From NCBI GenBank assembly GCA_947044405.1, contig CAMRHE010000036.1, positions 310,001 to 374,000 of the forward strand: 64,000 bases of DNA. The letters run 5' to 3'. Shown here piece by piece: positions 47,900 to 59,050 of this stretch. Both the position numbers and the translations under genes were made by a program. Numbering within the stretch: the stretch's first letter is position 1; every line of letters starts with the position of its first letter. The notes beneath the pieces are model-generated. The model worked only from the letters and a program-made list of their open reading frames with translations, did not search any database and had not been told where the DNA came from. Origin of the DNA: Leptodactylus fallax. Its lineage: Eukaryota > Chordata > Amphibia > Anura > Leptodactylidae.

Positions 47900-49450
47900 C
47901 AGGGCAAGAAACAGGCGAAAGGAGGAGGAGGAGTAAATACTTGGGCTACTGTCATGCTATCCAACAGTGCAAGTACTAGCAGTAAAAATGTTGGTGGCTA
48001 CAGCAACACCACTTCTGATCTTGCCAAGTCCACCAGTTGCAACAGGGTTGTTGTACTTCATGAGAATAAAGATGAAGTGTTTGAAAGCAGTGAAACACAC
48101 ATTTTAAGTCAGGGTTCTATGTGTTCCTCCTCCTCCTCCTCTGTTGTACCTTGCAATTTACCATGTTGCTTTTCTACACTGTCAACCATGTCTTCTTCAT
48201 CTTCACTGACACAGTTCCCATTCCCTATTAGTCATGTTCCTAGTCTTCCTATTCTTCAGGGTGACATGAGAGGAAGAAAGTGGTGGCAGCTGAAAGAATT
48301 CCAACCAGTGTGTATCAACAACATCAAAGAAACATCCTGGGGTGGGTCTAAGACAAGTTTGGGTGGTCATGTCAATGGTGGCATTAGCAGACACGTTTCC
48401 ACTGTCACTGGAGTTGCTGGTGGCAGCAGCTACATGCAGCCTTCTCCCATATGGGAATTTTTATGGACATTACCAATTGACAAATCCATGGTAAGATACA
48501 AGATCTGTACGCAGAAAATTACCATGGTCATGCTGGCACACATCAAAAAACTAGGTCTCCCTGTACTAATATGAAATGGTGTCACCAGTTCATTTGCCAA
48601 AATAGAATTGACAGTAGCACAAGTGAGCAAGACCATCCTACTCCTTCTCCCCATGATCTTCTTTGTAGGTAGGCCACATCTATACATAGTAGACGGCTAT
48701 CGCCATTATCATCATCATTTCCATCTGATTCTCCTCCTGCAACTCCTCCATGCCAATGTCAGTCATCCATAAGGGAAAGTGTTTCCATGAAACAGAAATA
48801 TGCGCCCAGTCAGCAGGCTGGTCAGCAACTTTAACTTGCATCTCACCAAGTTACTGGTGATGCAGTCACTGTTGTGCCACTTAGTGGATTCCACTGCGTT
48901 TCGTCAACTGATGGCACAAGCACAGTCTTGATGGAGAATGCATAGGCACCATTATTTCTCTACAAAAGCTGTCCCTGCTTTATATCTCCATGTGGGCCTC
49001 TCCTTAGATATGTTAATGTGGGGAAAGGTGCGCGCCACCATCAACACGTGGAGCAGCAATTATAGATAGGGACAATACATAGATTTCATGGCCCACTGGG
49101 TCGATGTTTTGAGCATTAACAGACACTGGCCAGAAACACAGCAAGGCCAGATAATAGTGCTGACATCACCCTAAGGGTGCAGGCTTAGTTTCAACACCAG
49201 ACAGGTCCCATCTGCCTTCTCCAGTTCATCCTCACTGGACCATTTCCCACCCCCGGCTTCACCAGGGAAAGCCATTGCTTCCACTTTCCCTCCCTCATTT
49301 CATGGCTGTAAGAAGAAGCGCACATTGCTTGGTACAGTGACACATGCTGGAGTGCTCAGGCCACCAAATGTGTCAGCAGCAGGGACAAGTTCAGTATCAG
49401 TGATGTCATCCCTTTGATATACTGTATATTTTATAGAAGACATAAGAATA
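47900..49450 (+). pseudogene. hAT (BED-finger) transposase relic, fourth copy
   Basis: 47954-48574 is open for 206 codons: an Asn/Ser-rich start, then a Ser-run (CSSSSSSVV), and at 48430-48520 the BED finger SPIWEFLWTLP ... YKICTQK, with the His half destroyed (IKKLGLP). 48990-49150 matches 15040-15190: LDMLMWGKVRATINTWSSN and a MAHWVDVLS block, with an in-frame stop. The 3' end is absent. Confidence 0.6.
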
Positions 49451-49569
49451 ACAACTGCTACATCTTGGTCACTCTTGAAATACTGTATAGTCCAGGTTTT
49501 TCAGCTTCATGGGTCATCAGGGGGCAGTATTTATTTCAGAGGGTATCAGGGGCATAATATAGGGGGAAC

Positions 49570-49599
49570 AATTAATTAATTAATTAACAAATTAATTAA
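49570..49599. repeat. (ATTA)n simple repeat
   Basis: attaattaattaattaacaa then attaattaa, a short low-complexity tract. Confidence 0.9.
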
Positions 49600-49617
49600 G
49601 GTGGCACTTGGGAGTTA

Positions 49618-49968
49618 TTAAATGTGTTTTCCAGCTCATTTTTATTGATGATCAATCCTCAGGATACATCATCAATATGACATCCAGAGAGTTCTTACAG
49701 CTGTTTGAAGGGGCCATGGCGCAAGTGGAAGTATGGCAACTTCTTCACTGTTTTATAGTGACTGTGCGATATAATTACAGCCTCATAACACAGAAGTGTA
49801 TAGGATGAGGATGTAAGTTACATTGCATGGCCACTTTGAAATGAATGATGTAATGTAAACAAAGGAGGCACAAGTGCAGCGCCGTGGTCGCTTCAAACAG
49901 CTGATCAGAAGGGTCCTGGGTGTTGAAACCCCAATGATTTTTTTGATGACCTGAAAAAAAACTTTTAA
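49618..49968. mobile_element. TTAA-type MITE (atcctcaggata family)
   Basis: TTAAATGTGTTTTCCAGCTC at left, (inverted) TTAAAAGTTTTTTTTCAGGT at right, TTAA at both ends. Carries tcaatcctcaggatacatca, a landmark of a very common frog MITE. Confidence 0.75.
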
Positions 49969-49979
49969 ATAGGAAACAA

Positions 49980-50900
49980 ACCACTTCCCAACATCCGCCG
50001 TGTTATTGGGTCTCTGCTGTATTATATAAAGTTGACCAAGGCACAATTTTCCCAGCAGCGCATGGGCACAGCTTTTTTTTGGGTAGGATCGCTGGCCCCC
50101 AGAATCAGTTCCAGGGCCAGCGTTCTATTGCTATGACAGCCAGAAGCCTATTGAAGGCTCTCAGGCTTGTCTGACTATGATTTGTATAACAGGCTGCTCT
50201 ATGCAGCCTGTCATACAAATGCCAATATTTTGCAATGCATTGAAATATATTAGCATTGTAATGCATTGCCTTAATGATCAGACCCCTAGGGGGTCTAATA
50301 AATGCAATATTAAAAAAAAAATAATAATAATAATAACATTTAAAAAAAAAAAAAAAATTAAAATCACCCCCCTTTCCCTAGAATACATATAAAAGTCAAA
50401 AAATACAATGAAACACATACACATTAGGTATTCCTGTGTCTGAAAACGCCTGGTCTACAAACTTATAAAAATATTTTCCCCGTGCGGTAAATGCCATACG
50501 GGGAAAAAAAAAAAAATCAAAATGGACGAACCACCATTTTTTCACTGCTTCGCCTGAGCTAAAAATGTGAATTAAAAGTGATGAAAACAATAGACATTCC
50601 CCAAAATGGTATAACTAAAAAGTACACCTGGCCTCACAAAAATGATGTCCTATGCATCCCTGTACATGGAAATATAAAAATGATGGGTGTCAGAATATGG
50701 CGACTTTAAGAAAAAAATTATTTTGCGAAGTTTAGATTTAAATGTAAATAAAACTACATCAATTTGGTATCCCGGAATTGTAGTGAAACATAGAATACAG
50801 GTGACATGTCATTTTGGATGCACAGTGAACACCGTAAAAACAAAGCCTGTAAAAAAGTCACACAAATGCACTTTTTCTCCAATTCCACCCAATTCTGAAG
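49980..50900 (+). repeat. Dispersed repeat family A, copy 3 (longest)
   Basis: Begins ccacttcccaacatccgccg, then a 22-bp inverted motif (gtataacaggctgctctatg against gcagcctgtcatac), poly-A tracts at 50312-50360, tttccctagaatacatataa, cctgtgtctgaaaacgcctg, and ttggatgcacagtgaacacc. Open frames are short and stop-rich. Confidence 0.65.
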
Positions 50901-51235
50901 GAAGAAGACTTTATGTAGGTGAGGACAATAGGTGTCCTGATGGGAGAGATGGTCTGCAGAGTCCTGTGTAGAGCTGGTATCCTCCACTATACAGTTACCA
51001 TATAGTGATAATATTAGTATTATTGAGTTGGGTGCCCACTTGGATGTATCTGCCCCTCCTGTGAACTCCTAGCTATGCCTATGCATGTACCCCACCAGCA
51101 CCCTCAAAAACAAACCTAACAGAGCCTGACTATATCCTGCAAACCATGAAGTATTAGTTAATATCTTGGCCATTTTTCAGTGATTTGTTTTTATTTGATG
51201 TCCTTTATCAGTGATATGTTCTTGTTTTTAGTGCA
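50901..51235. other. No gene recognised
   Basis: Contains gagttgggtgcccacttgga ... ctcctagctatgcctatgca, which looks like the end of another small repeat. Nothing else. Confidence 0.45.
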
Positions 51236-53078
51236 GGTACTCACAAGACATGGGGAACCTTGATGCTGATGTTAACTGGCTTAATGAACTAAACCTATTC
51301 TTCAACAGATTTGATCACACACCAGCTCCTCCCACCCAGCATGTCCTTCAGCTCCCCTCACCACAATGACTTCACCCCATTCACCCCATGTGGCTACTTC
51401 CCAACAGACCAGTAAATCCAGAAATCTGTCTTTATCTGACCACAGTCTGACCTTCACACGGGCCCAGGTGAGGAAGGAGATGAAAAAGATCAAGGCGAGG
51501 AAAGCCGCAGGGTCAGATGACATCAGTGCAAGGCTAATTAAGACTTGTGGGGACCAGCTGTGTGGTATAATTACATATATGTATAATATGAGCCTGAGGC
51601 AGGAAATAGTCCCTGAATTATGGAAATCTTCTTGTGTGGTACCAGTTCCAAAGAAACCTCACCCTATGGACCTCAACGACTACAGACCTGTAGCACTGAC
51701 ATCCCACTTGATGAAGATCTTAGAGAGATTGGTTCTCACACATCTTCGCCCTCTAGTGAGCCCCGCTATGGACCCTCTCCAGTTTGCTTATCGACCGGGC
51801 ATTGGGGTAGATGATGCCATCATCCACCTTCTGCACAGGGCTCTGTCTCACCTGGAAAAACCAGAGAACACGGTGAGAATAATGTTCTTTGATTTCTCCA
51901 GTGCTTTTAACACCATACAGCCCAGGTTACTGAGAGACAAGCTGGGCCTTGCTGGAGTGGACCACCACCTCTCCAACTGGATACTAGACTACCTCACAAA
52001 TCGACCTCAATACGTGAGAGCCCAAGACTGTGTGTCAGGTACCGTGATCTGTAATACGGGGGCACCTCAGGGTACGGTTCTCGCCCCTTTCCTCTTCACA
52101 CTGTACACTGCTGATTTTAGGTGCAACTCATCCAGCTGCTACCTACAGAAGTATTCTGACGACTCTGCAATAGTAGGCCTCATCACAGACGATGATGACA
52201 GGGAGTACAGAGAACTGAACCGTTTTTTTGTGGACTGGTGCCACCAGAACCACCTGAAGATTAACGCGGGGAAGACCAAGGAGATGGTGGTGGACTTCCG
52301 TAAAGGCAGATGCCCTCCAAAACCAGTGGACATCCTGGGGACGGGCATCGAGATTGTGAACACCTATAAGTACCTGGGTTTGCTCCTTAATAATAAGCTG
52401 GACTGGGCAGATCATATGGAGGCCCTGTACAGGAAGGGCCACAGCAGGCTCTACCTGCTTAGGAAGCAGAGATCCTTTGGAATCCGGGGGGCACTTCTTA
52501 GGACTTTCTTCAACTCGGTAGTGGCATCAGCCATCTTCTTTGGAGTGGCCTGCTGGCGGAGCAGTATATCAACCAGGGACAGAAATAAACTTGACAAGCT
52601 GATTAGAAGGGCCAGCTCTGTCCTGGGGAGCCCACTGGACCCAGTGCAGGTGGTGGGTGACAGAAGGATACTGTCCGTGGTGAGCTCCATGCGGGAGAAT
52701 AACTCCCATCCCATGCATGAGACTGTGATTGCGCTGGGCAGTACTGTCAGTGACCGACTGCTCCATCCTAGGTGTGAGAAGGAGCGCTATCGGAAGTCTT
52801 TCCTCCCCACCGCGGTTAGGCTGTACAACCAACACCGACCTAAGTGGAGATCATTACATACAGAGAACTGAAATATCTCTCTGCCTGTTAAATCCCCCCC
52901 CCCCCTCTGCTACGTCCTAGCTGTCTGTCTGCTATTATTGTAATGCCTCTCACCTTGGAACATTCCTGTACATGTTGTATTTGTATTTGTATCTGCTTAT
53001 CTTATCTTTGCTGCTGTAACACACTGAATTTCCCCACTGTGGGACTATTAAAGGACTATTATTATTATTATTATTGAA
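51236..53078 (+). mobile_element. L2-like LINE, 5'-truncated
   Basis: Begins mid-ORF (LNELNLFFNRFDHTPAP at about 51270-51320) with no endonuclease. The RT ORF fills 51366-52871. The 3' untranslated region ends AATTTCCCCACTGTGGGACT followed by (ATT)n at 53056-53075, a tail structure typical of L2/CR1-group LINEs, which prime on short tandem repeats rather than poly-A. Confidence 0.85.
51366..52871 (+). CDS. L2-like reverse transcriptase, C-terminal portion of ORF2
   Basis: 501 codons uninterrupted. RT motifs: RKAAGSDDISARLIK, VVPVPKKPHPMDLNDYRPVA, FFDFSSAFNTIQP (first catalytic Asp), GAPQGTVLAPFLF, and YSDDSAIVGL (the catalytic Asp pair). Thumb-like KTKEMVVDF and YKYLGLLLNNKLDW follow. It ends KWRSLHTEN. 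ATG 51366 is only a convenience: coding sense upstream (DHTPAPPTQHV) is in another frame that stops at 51365-51367, so a frameshift lies around 51340-51370. Full-length proteins have an N-terminal endonuclease that is missing. Confidence 0.88.
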   Translation: MTSPHSPHVATSQQTSKSRNLSLSDHSLTFTRAQVRKEMKKIKARKAAGSDDISARLIKTCGDQLCGIITYMYNMSLRQEIVPELWKSSCVVPVPKKPHPMDLNDYRPVALTSHLMKILERLVLTHLRPLVSPAMDPLQFAYRPGIGVDDAIIHLLHRALSHLEKPENTVRIMFFDFSSAFNTIQPRLLRDKLGLAGVDHHLSNWILDYLTNRPQYVRAQDCVSGTVICNTGAPQGTVLAPFLFTLYTADFRCNSSSCYLQKYSDDSAIVGLITDDDDREYRELNRFFVDWCHQNHLKINAGKTKEMVVDFRKGRCPPKPVDILGTGIEIVNTYKYLGLLLNNKLDWADHMEALYRKGHSRLYLLRKQRSFGIRGALLRTFFNSVVASAIFFGVACWRSSISTRDRNKLDKLIRRASSVLGSPLDPVQVVGDRRILSVVSSMRENNSHPMHETVIALGSTVSDRLLHPRCEKERYRKSFLPTAVRLYNQHRPKWRSLHTEN

Positions 53079-53089
53079 AGCTTGAAATT

Positions 53090-53530
53090 TTGGCCACTTC
53101 ATTTTCAAGCACCCACACTGCCTGTCTGCCACACCGCTGCCACACCGCTGACAGTGTACCTGTCCCACAGTCACAACAGGTGCACAGAATTAGAAGGACA
53201 TTTTCCTGCAGGTCTTCCAATGTGGTGTATCTCATAATGTGTGTGCAATGTCCCACCACAGGCCTCTATGTGGGGGAAACAGGGCAGAGACTCAGTCAGC
53301 GCATGAACTCACAAAGATTCACAATTAATAACAGCAGAACAGATCTCCCAGTGGCTGCACATTTCTCCGGAGAAGACCACTCTATTGACGATTTGCGGGT
53401 TGTGGTTTTAATGGGGCATTTTAAGACGCAGAGGGAGAGAAAGGAATGGGAATATAAGTTAATGCAAAAATTTCAAACTCTGCAATTTGGACTTAATATT
53501 CATGCCAGTTTCATGTCACACTATGTATGA
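53090..53530 (+). CDS. GIY-YIG endonuclease domain of a Penelope-like element (fragment)
   Basis: 146 codons. Positions 50-146 form the domain: NVVYLIMCVQC (VYL-type variant of GIY), LYVGETGQRLSQRMNSQR (YVG-E-T plus catalytic Arg region), then HFSGEDHSIDDLRVVVL and RERKEWEYKLMQKF with a Glu and Lys/Arg-rich helix, ending LNIHASFMSHYV. It has CxxC-like and HRIRRTFSC features before the domain, as in PLE proteins. The family fuses it to an RT and uses it to nick target DNA. Here the fragment is open but isolated. Confidence 0.85.
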   Translation: MATSFSSTHTACLPHRCHTADSVPVPQSQQVHRIRRTFSCRSSNVVYLIMCVQCPTTGLYVGETGQRLSQRMNSQRFTINNSRTDLPVAAHFSGEDHSIDDLRVVVLMGHFKTQRERKEWEYKLMQKFQTLQFGLNIHASFMSHYV

Positions 53531-53762
53531 ACTGTGAGGGTCACAAATCACCGCCTGATAGCAAACAGATAACAGCAAGAATTACTGATCCCTCCATCAC
53601 ACCCCACAAGTTTCCAGACTGTTTATTTCTTGACCTGTTGTAAATAACTTCTCTACTTATATTGCCCTTTTTTATTCTTAAAGATTCTAAGATCCTTTGA
53701 AGGTCCATGTCTTTTGTGTATAAAAAGTCTGTGAATTTTAATTTTCTTGCATAACACCATGT

Positions 53763-53799
53763 CTGTTGAAGGGAGCTAGTACTCTCGAAAGCTTACCAT
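53763..53799 (+). ncRNA. Decayed hammerhead-like motif in PLE tail
   Basis: CTGTTGA (53763-53769, one change from CTGATGA), stem II GGGAG (53771-53775) with CTCTC (53782-53786), GAAA (53787-53790), AAGCTT stem III. Stem I is only partly formed (ATGT against AC-CAT). The core A to T change should inactivate it. Confidence 0.45.
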
Positions 53800-53890
53800 C
53801 AAATATACTTAGCCTCTAAACGGTATCGCCTGATTTCTTCACTCTTCCACTACTTTCTATGGCTAACACGGTACAAGATTATACTACTTT

Positions 53891-56295
53891 CTGCCATTGT
53901 GTCACAATTTAATTTTTTCATTGAAATCAAAAGTCACGAGAAAGTCAAGTTAATCTTTGCTACATCTGTAGTTAATAATATGTTTTGTGGGGTCTTGAAG
54001 CTTGTAACTGCTACAGCAATAGCTAGGACATGACCCCTCCCAATGGTACATTTAATGACTTGCAAACTCTTTATTTCACTCTTTAGATATTAGAGCGATT
54101 AGAAATACAATATTCTTTAATGTAAACTGACTGTAGTAAACTATGCCATAAAGCTATATTTCTAGTGAGAAGTAGATTTTAATCTTATAAAACAATTTAT
54201 AATGGTACCAGCAACACTGACACTGATAAAAACTTTGCATAATATCAAAATATTATTGTAAAGGAATTTGGAAAAATCATTAACTTTAACACTTGTTCTA
54301 ATTTACAGAACAGCACAATTAATACTGACAGTACAGTAAATTAAGAGCAGTTCAAGATTTTAAAGCTGTGTCTATGTACATACACGTGAATAGGGGAGGT
54401 AATGATTTTAAATCCTCAAATGAGTGAAGCTAATATTTAAAAAATAAAAATGAGCTCTCTAATGGAAGGGATTTTAGATTGACAATAGTAATCATATAGC
54501 ATTGAACTAGGTCTGAGCTATTGTACTAGACAAGTCCACATACAATAGATAGATACAATAGTCTTCTTTCTGAAAAATTCTAAAAAAAAAAAACCCTCTA
54601 TTTTAGCTTTATGCAATTCATTTAATTTGAATCATGGATGTTCACCATCACATTGTTACTGTCATTTCTCTCATAACCCTTCTTTAACTAGTACATTTTG
54701 TAACACTGTATATTTGATTGGGAATCATGTTCTATGATGATATTTGAATGCTATGGACATGTTAAGTATATGCAGGACATATGGGACAGATCATAATAAT
54801 TCTGCTTTTAAATGGAAGTAGGGCACATCTTAAAAAGTTGTTTTTCTTATTTTCCGAATATATATATCCATATCCATATGATGTATTATAAATATGTTTA
54901 TACACTTCTTCATTTGTTTTCTTAATATGTATTACTATTAGTTTACTACTTCTTGGAATGATTTTTGTATTTTAATTTTTCCTTCCTTTTTCTTTACTCA
55001 AATAGAACATCTTGTGCCAAAAAGTGAAAAAGACTTTGAAGAGAAATAAATTAAGTTAAGCAGTTTGTAAAAGTTACACAGATATTAATTTAACCTCTTG
55101 AAATAATACGGTCTCTTCTAGAATAATAAAAAATAGCTTTTCTACATTGTAATCTGTGCAACTATTAATTATTAACACTCTCCAAGTGCCCTGTAAAACT
55201 TACATTTAAATAAATTAATCATTGTCAATGCTTAGAATAATCTTTATTCATTCTAAAACCAAATTATATCTTTTGATTCGTTACACAATAGACGTTATAT
55301 AAAGGAGCATTATTTTTGCTGGTTTTCCTTTTTCTAAAATTAATTTCATATATTCCTTATATATAGTACATTTAACAGAATGTAAACCTTCAAAATATTT
55401 GAAAATGACTTTGATTGTTTCAGTGAAGGATCCACTGTCTTCACTATCCTTACAGGGTCTCTCCCTGGCCATTTTTTATACAGTTTTATTGCATTCAATT
55501 TGCTTTCAATTTCAATTTCCTCAGTATGGTAATTCCATTATTTTCCTCTTCTTAAGTAAGTACTTTTGTTGGTGAGAAAGATATACTTCAAGACAGGAAA
55601 ATACAATTGTGCCCATGTTAACCGGTATTACTGATGATGTCTATGTCAACAATTTGTAATATGCTGAGAATGCAACCTGTCCCAGAAGTTTCAAGTATAG
55701 GAGGTTATATTTCAATTGACAACAAAAAAATTAGCTATGGATTAGACATGAATTATATATCTACATTCTTATCTATATTTGTTTCAAAGTACAAAACAAA
55801 CATTTGATCAAATTTGTTTGTGAGCTTTTCGCACAAATATGGAAAATCCTTGACAAAATTTCCAAGTTTCTTTCTTCAAAGCAAAACACAGGAAATATAT
55901 TCAATTGTATCTTTGTGATTGATATCAACATAGGCACAGGTTCTGTTTGAGAAGGAGACTAAATAAAAGCAGAATACTTTAGAGGGACAAGACTGATGCT
56001 GGATCCTATTTTTTTGTGTGGTTCTTATGCTTTCCTACATGCCTATTCTATTGCTGAATAAAACATTTGTATATTTTTTCAATAGATCATCTTTAAACAA
56101 AAAGCTATGTAAGAGGTACATAAACATCAAAAATGAAATAATGAACATAGAGTATGCTGGCATAATACTCTCATAAACAAAAGCTTTTTGTTTACCAAAT
56201 AAGAATATTTTGAATAATGTATTTAAATGATTGTACAAAGATTTCTCATAATAGTATTCTCAGTATTCAGATTAGAATATCTATACCATAACTCC
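53891..56295. other. AT-rich spacer, no gene recognised
   Basis: About 2.4 kb. The longest open frames are under 70 codons without any domain. No repeat ends recognised. Confidence 0.5.
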
Positions 56296-57010
56296 ATCCC
56301 AGGGGTCAGCACCTTTTTTTATATGGCGTGCTGATTTAAAAACAAAGATTACTACTCAGTATGCCATACAATAATTGTAAGGATGTTGGCTTCTACATGA
56401 AAGTCACACGTAGGAAATAACACAAACCACGACAGCAACCAATTCATTTGTTGATTAAAATTACATTTCAATGTGATCCTTGTCCCTGACTTTTTTTTTT
56501 GCAAAGATGATCCTTCTTTTGTGGATACTACTTTTGGCTGAACACACGAATCGGAGTGGTCTGCTGCAAGCAGGGGCGTAACTACCGTAGCAAAGGTAGC
56601 GGCTGCCACAGGGACCGGGACATTACGGAGCCCCCGATACTTTTTTTTTTTTTAAATAGGCCGTTACCTGCTGGAGTAACCCCAGCAGGTAATGGGCCCT
56701 ATATACTTACTGTTCTACGGGGTCCTGCTCACGGCCACCTGCATTTCCGATTCTGTGGAGGCGGCTGTGCGCAGTAGCGGGGATCAGGGGCCACTATGGG
56801 GCATAATAGTGTGTGCAGGAATGCGTTTTTTTGGCGGGGCGGTCTGGGGGGGCAGTTGGGGGTAGCGGTTCGGGGGGGCCCCATGTCAAATGTTCGCCTT
56901 GGGGCCCAGCCATTCCTAGTTACGCCACTGGCTGCAAGGCTTTTTTGTGAGGCTTACTTTGTAGGGCATTATTCATCAATAGATCAGCCCAGTCTTTTAG
57001 TTAAAGACTT
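56296..57010. repeat. Older hAT-like repeat carrying a nested MITE
   Basis: Starts CAGGGGTCAGCACCTTTTTT at about 56302, resembling a vertebrate hAT MITE end. Its right part continues at 56939 after the nested element 56573-56930. The right terminus is not clear. Confidence 0.4.
56573..56930 (-). mobile_element. hAT-type MITE (CAGTGGCGTAACTAGG), copy 2, short form
   Basis: Ends CAGGGGCGTAACTACCGTAG and, inverted, CAGTGGCGTAACTAGGAATG. A perfect 8-bp duplication GCTGCAAG flanks it (56565-56572, 56931-56938). 358 bp: an internal-deletion form without the hairpin, in the opposite direction to copy 1. Confidence 0.93.
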
Positions 57011-57316
57011 GGCTCCAGTAATTGGCCCATTTGAAATTATTGCCAATGCATGAAAATGAAATGATAATCGTTGTGGGGTCGCAGCTGGTAATAGTGCAGA
57101 TCTGTTCCAATTTTTAAATTTTTTTCACCCATGCTCCACCAATGTAATTTTTTCTCTGTATTGTGAAATGACTGTATCACAGCACAGAGAAAAATCATAG
57201 TGGGGACAAGGGAGATTAATGCATAGTGCAGGAGGGGCATTGAGGGTAATGGCGGAGGCATGCATATTTACATAATTTCATCCAAAAGTTGTGGCTGAAT
57301 ATTTACATTTGTAAAT
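57011..57316. other. No gene recognised
   Basis: Short spacer without supported features. Confidence 0.4.
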
Positions 57317-57774
57317 TATTTAACCACTTCATGACAAGGTAATTTTTTTTCTGGTTCATGACCAGATACATTTTCAGGTTTTTGGAACAAAAAGGCTATA
57401 AAATTGTTTTCGTTTGGGTTATGCAAATCATTTTTGCCCCTTTTTTTAAGTGATGCAAATGGCTTTATTTTTATGTACACTTATGGAGAAAAAAAGACAT
57501 GGATTGCACATCCCAATCTTATACATTGATCTAATGCTTTTCAGCAAAATCTACAAAAATGAACATGAGGTTCTTAGTACACATATTGATCAAGGTGCAT
57601 AAGCCCACTAGCCACTTCACGGCGACCTCTGTATTTTTTGCTTTTTGTAAATATTGGGGGGAATGTGTCTGCTTCTCACATATTTTCTGTTGTGTTTTTC
57701 AATAGCACAACATGCTACTAAAATATTTTTGAAAATATTTCTCCCTCTCTGTAATGGTAATTTTTATGTAGGTG

Positions 57775-58735
57775 ACACATAATTTTGTGTTGCAACAGGA
57801 CAAGACAAAACAACACAGAAGCAGAGTGAGCAAGCCAAGGGGTCGGTAACAGTCGAGCAATGCAGTACAAATTCACAATCCAAGAGAATAGTCAAAAACA
57901 GAGCCAGATGTCAGAAATATGAATTCAGGGAATAGCAGAAAAGGACCTAGCAGGTGTTAGTGTGGGGATTAAGACCCCTGGGTTATGTTGCCGTAGTCCT
58001 AATTGATAAGAAGTTACGAGCTCGGGAAACAGACAAGCTGACACACTGAAAGTATCATGTTTTGAATGCTTCGCTTTATTGGTTGGCAGAACAAGTTTAT
58101 ATAGGAAACACAATAATCTATATTTAGTCTTCTGTTACGCTGTTCTATACGTCCAAAAACCGGTTTAGACCAATCTCAGGGTTGTGCGTCAAACAGGGAC
58201 ATTTCTTAAGGTCAGCAAAAGGCCACATGACATCTGGGGTCAAAGATTAGCTTCTTTGCAACATAAACATAACCATATCTGCATCCTGTGCAGACATGTG
58301 ATCCGGAACTCATAATGAGCTTACTACACTCTTTTGTTCCCTTTGTTTTCCTTATCTATATATATATATACATTTTAGCAAGTAAAACATGTTTAACCCT
58401 TACACAGGGACAAGTCACAAATGAGAATCAATAGCCAGCGAGAATGTGAGGGCTGACAACCTGTTCATAGAAAGTCAGGACCCGCCCCAGACTGGATTGG
58501 TAGACAGACTGTCAATCACACAGGCAAGGCTGAGATTAACTATTAGTGGAGCAGAGGAAAATCAAGGTGCTGAGACGGGTGTGGTAGAAAATCAATTACA
58601 TAGTCTAGGACAGTGTTCAGACTGAGCAACAAGAATCTTAAACAAGGAATCAAACTGAGCACGCCTCCTGCGCCGCCACGTGCGGGTGGAGGGTGATGCA
58701 GAGACCTGAACAGACAGAGACGTTACAGATATGCT
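57775..58735 (-). repeat. LTR-like dispersed repeat, copy 2, split by a solo LTR
   Basis: caggacaagacaaaacaaca ... gagagaatagtcaaaaacag at 57795-57900 and gggacaagtcacaaatgag from 58407 align in order with 62825-63030. The ERV LTR 57955-58404 sits between. Confidence 0.6.
57955..58404 (-). mobile_element. Solo LTR of an endogenous retrovirus
   Basis: 450 bp beginning TG and ending CA on both readings (plus: TGTTAGTG...CCCTTACA). A 4-bp duplication CAGG flanks it (57951-57954, 58405-58408). On the minus strand a TATATAAAC box (58103-58095) is followed by AATAAA (58080-58075) and a U5-like stretch rich in pyrimidines. No viral genes are present; it arose by recombination between two LTRs. Which retrovirus group is not determined. 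Confidence 0.75.
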
Positions 58736-59050
58736 AGATAATATTTATTAATGTATTTGGGTGGTATGACTGTATGTGTGTCTGAAAAGTAGAGCATTTC
58801 ACATTTTGAAAATTGCGATTTTTTTCCAAATTTCCATCAAATTTCCTATTTTTTTATAGATAAATACAAAAATATTGTTCAATTTTTACCACCAGCATGA
58901 AGTACAATGTGTCATGAAAAAAGAGTCTCAAAATCACTTGTGTAAGTTATATCGTCTCAAAGTTATTGCCATATAAATTGACACATGTCAGTTTTGAAAA
59001 ATGAGGCCATGTCCTTAAGGTAATTTTAAGCTGTGTCCCTAAGGGTTTAA

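Larger units (their letters stand above)
53080..53890 (+). mobile_element. Penelope-like element 3' end
   Basis: Carries a GIY-YIG domain (53090-53530), then a 3' tail with ctctcgaaagcttaccatca and gcctctaaacggtatcgcct ... tatggctaacacggtac, landmarks of a PLE family widespread in vertebrates. The RT part is missing; it abuts the L2 tail directly. Confidence 0.75.
57317..59050. repeat. TTTAA-ended repeat interrupted by LTR-like sequence
   Basis: TTTAACCACTTCATGACAAGG at the left; right end gaaaaatgaggccatgtcct ... GTCCCTAAGGGTTTAAA. These ends resemble the TTAA...CCCCTTA type at 16254. The interior is split by the LTR-like repeat at 57775-58735. No gene. Confidence 0.45.

Noticed and set aside
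47954..48574. 206-codon open frame as an active hAT gene
   Set aside because: The His half of the zinc finger is destroyed and the downstream catalytic region is broken by stops, so I list it only as a relic.
57925..58113. 62-codon minus frame
   Set aside because: Lies across the U5 part of the solo LTR and its flank; no coding evidence.
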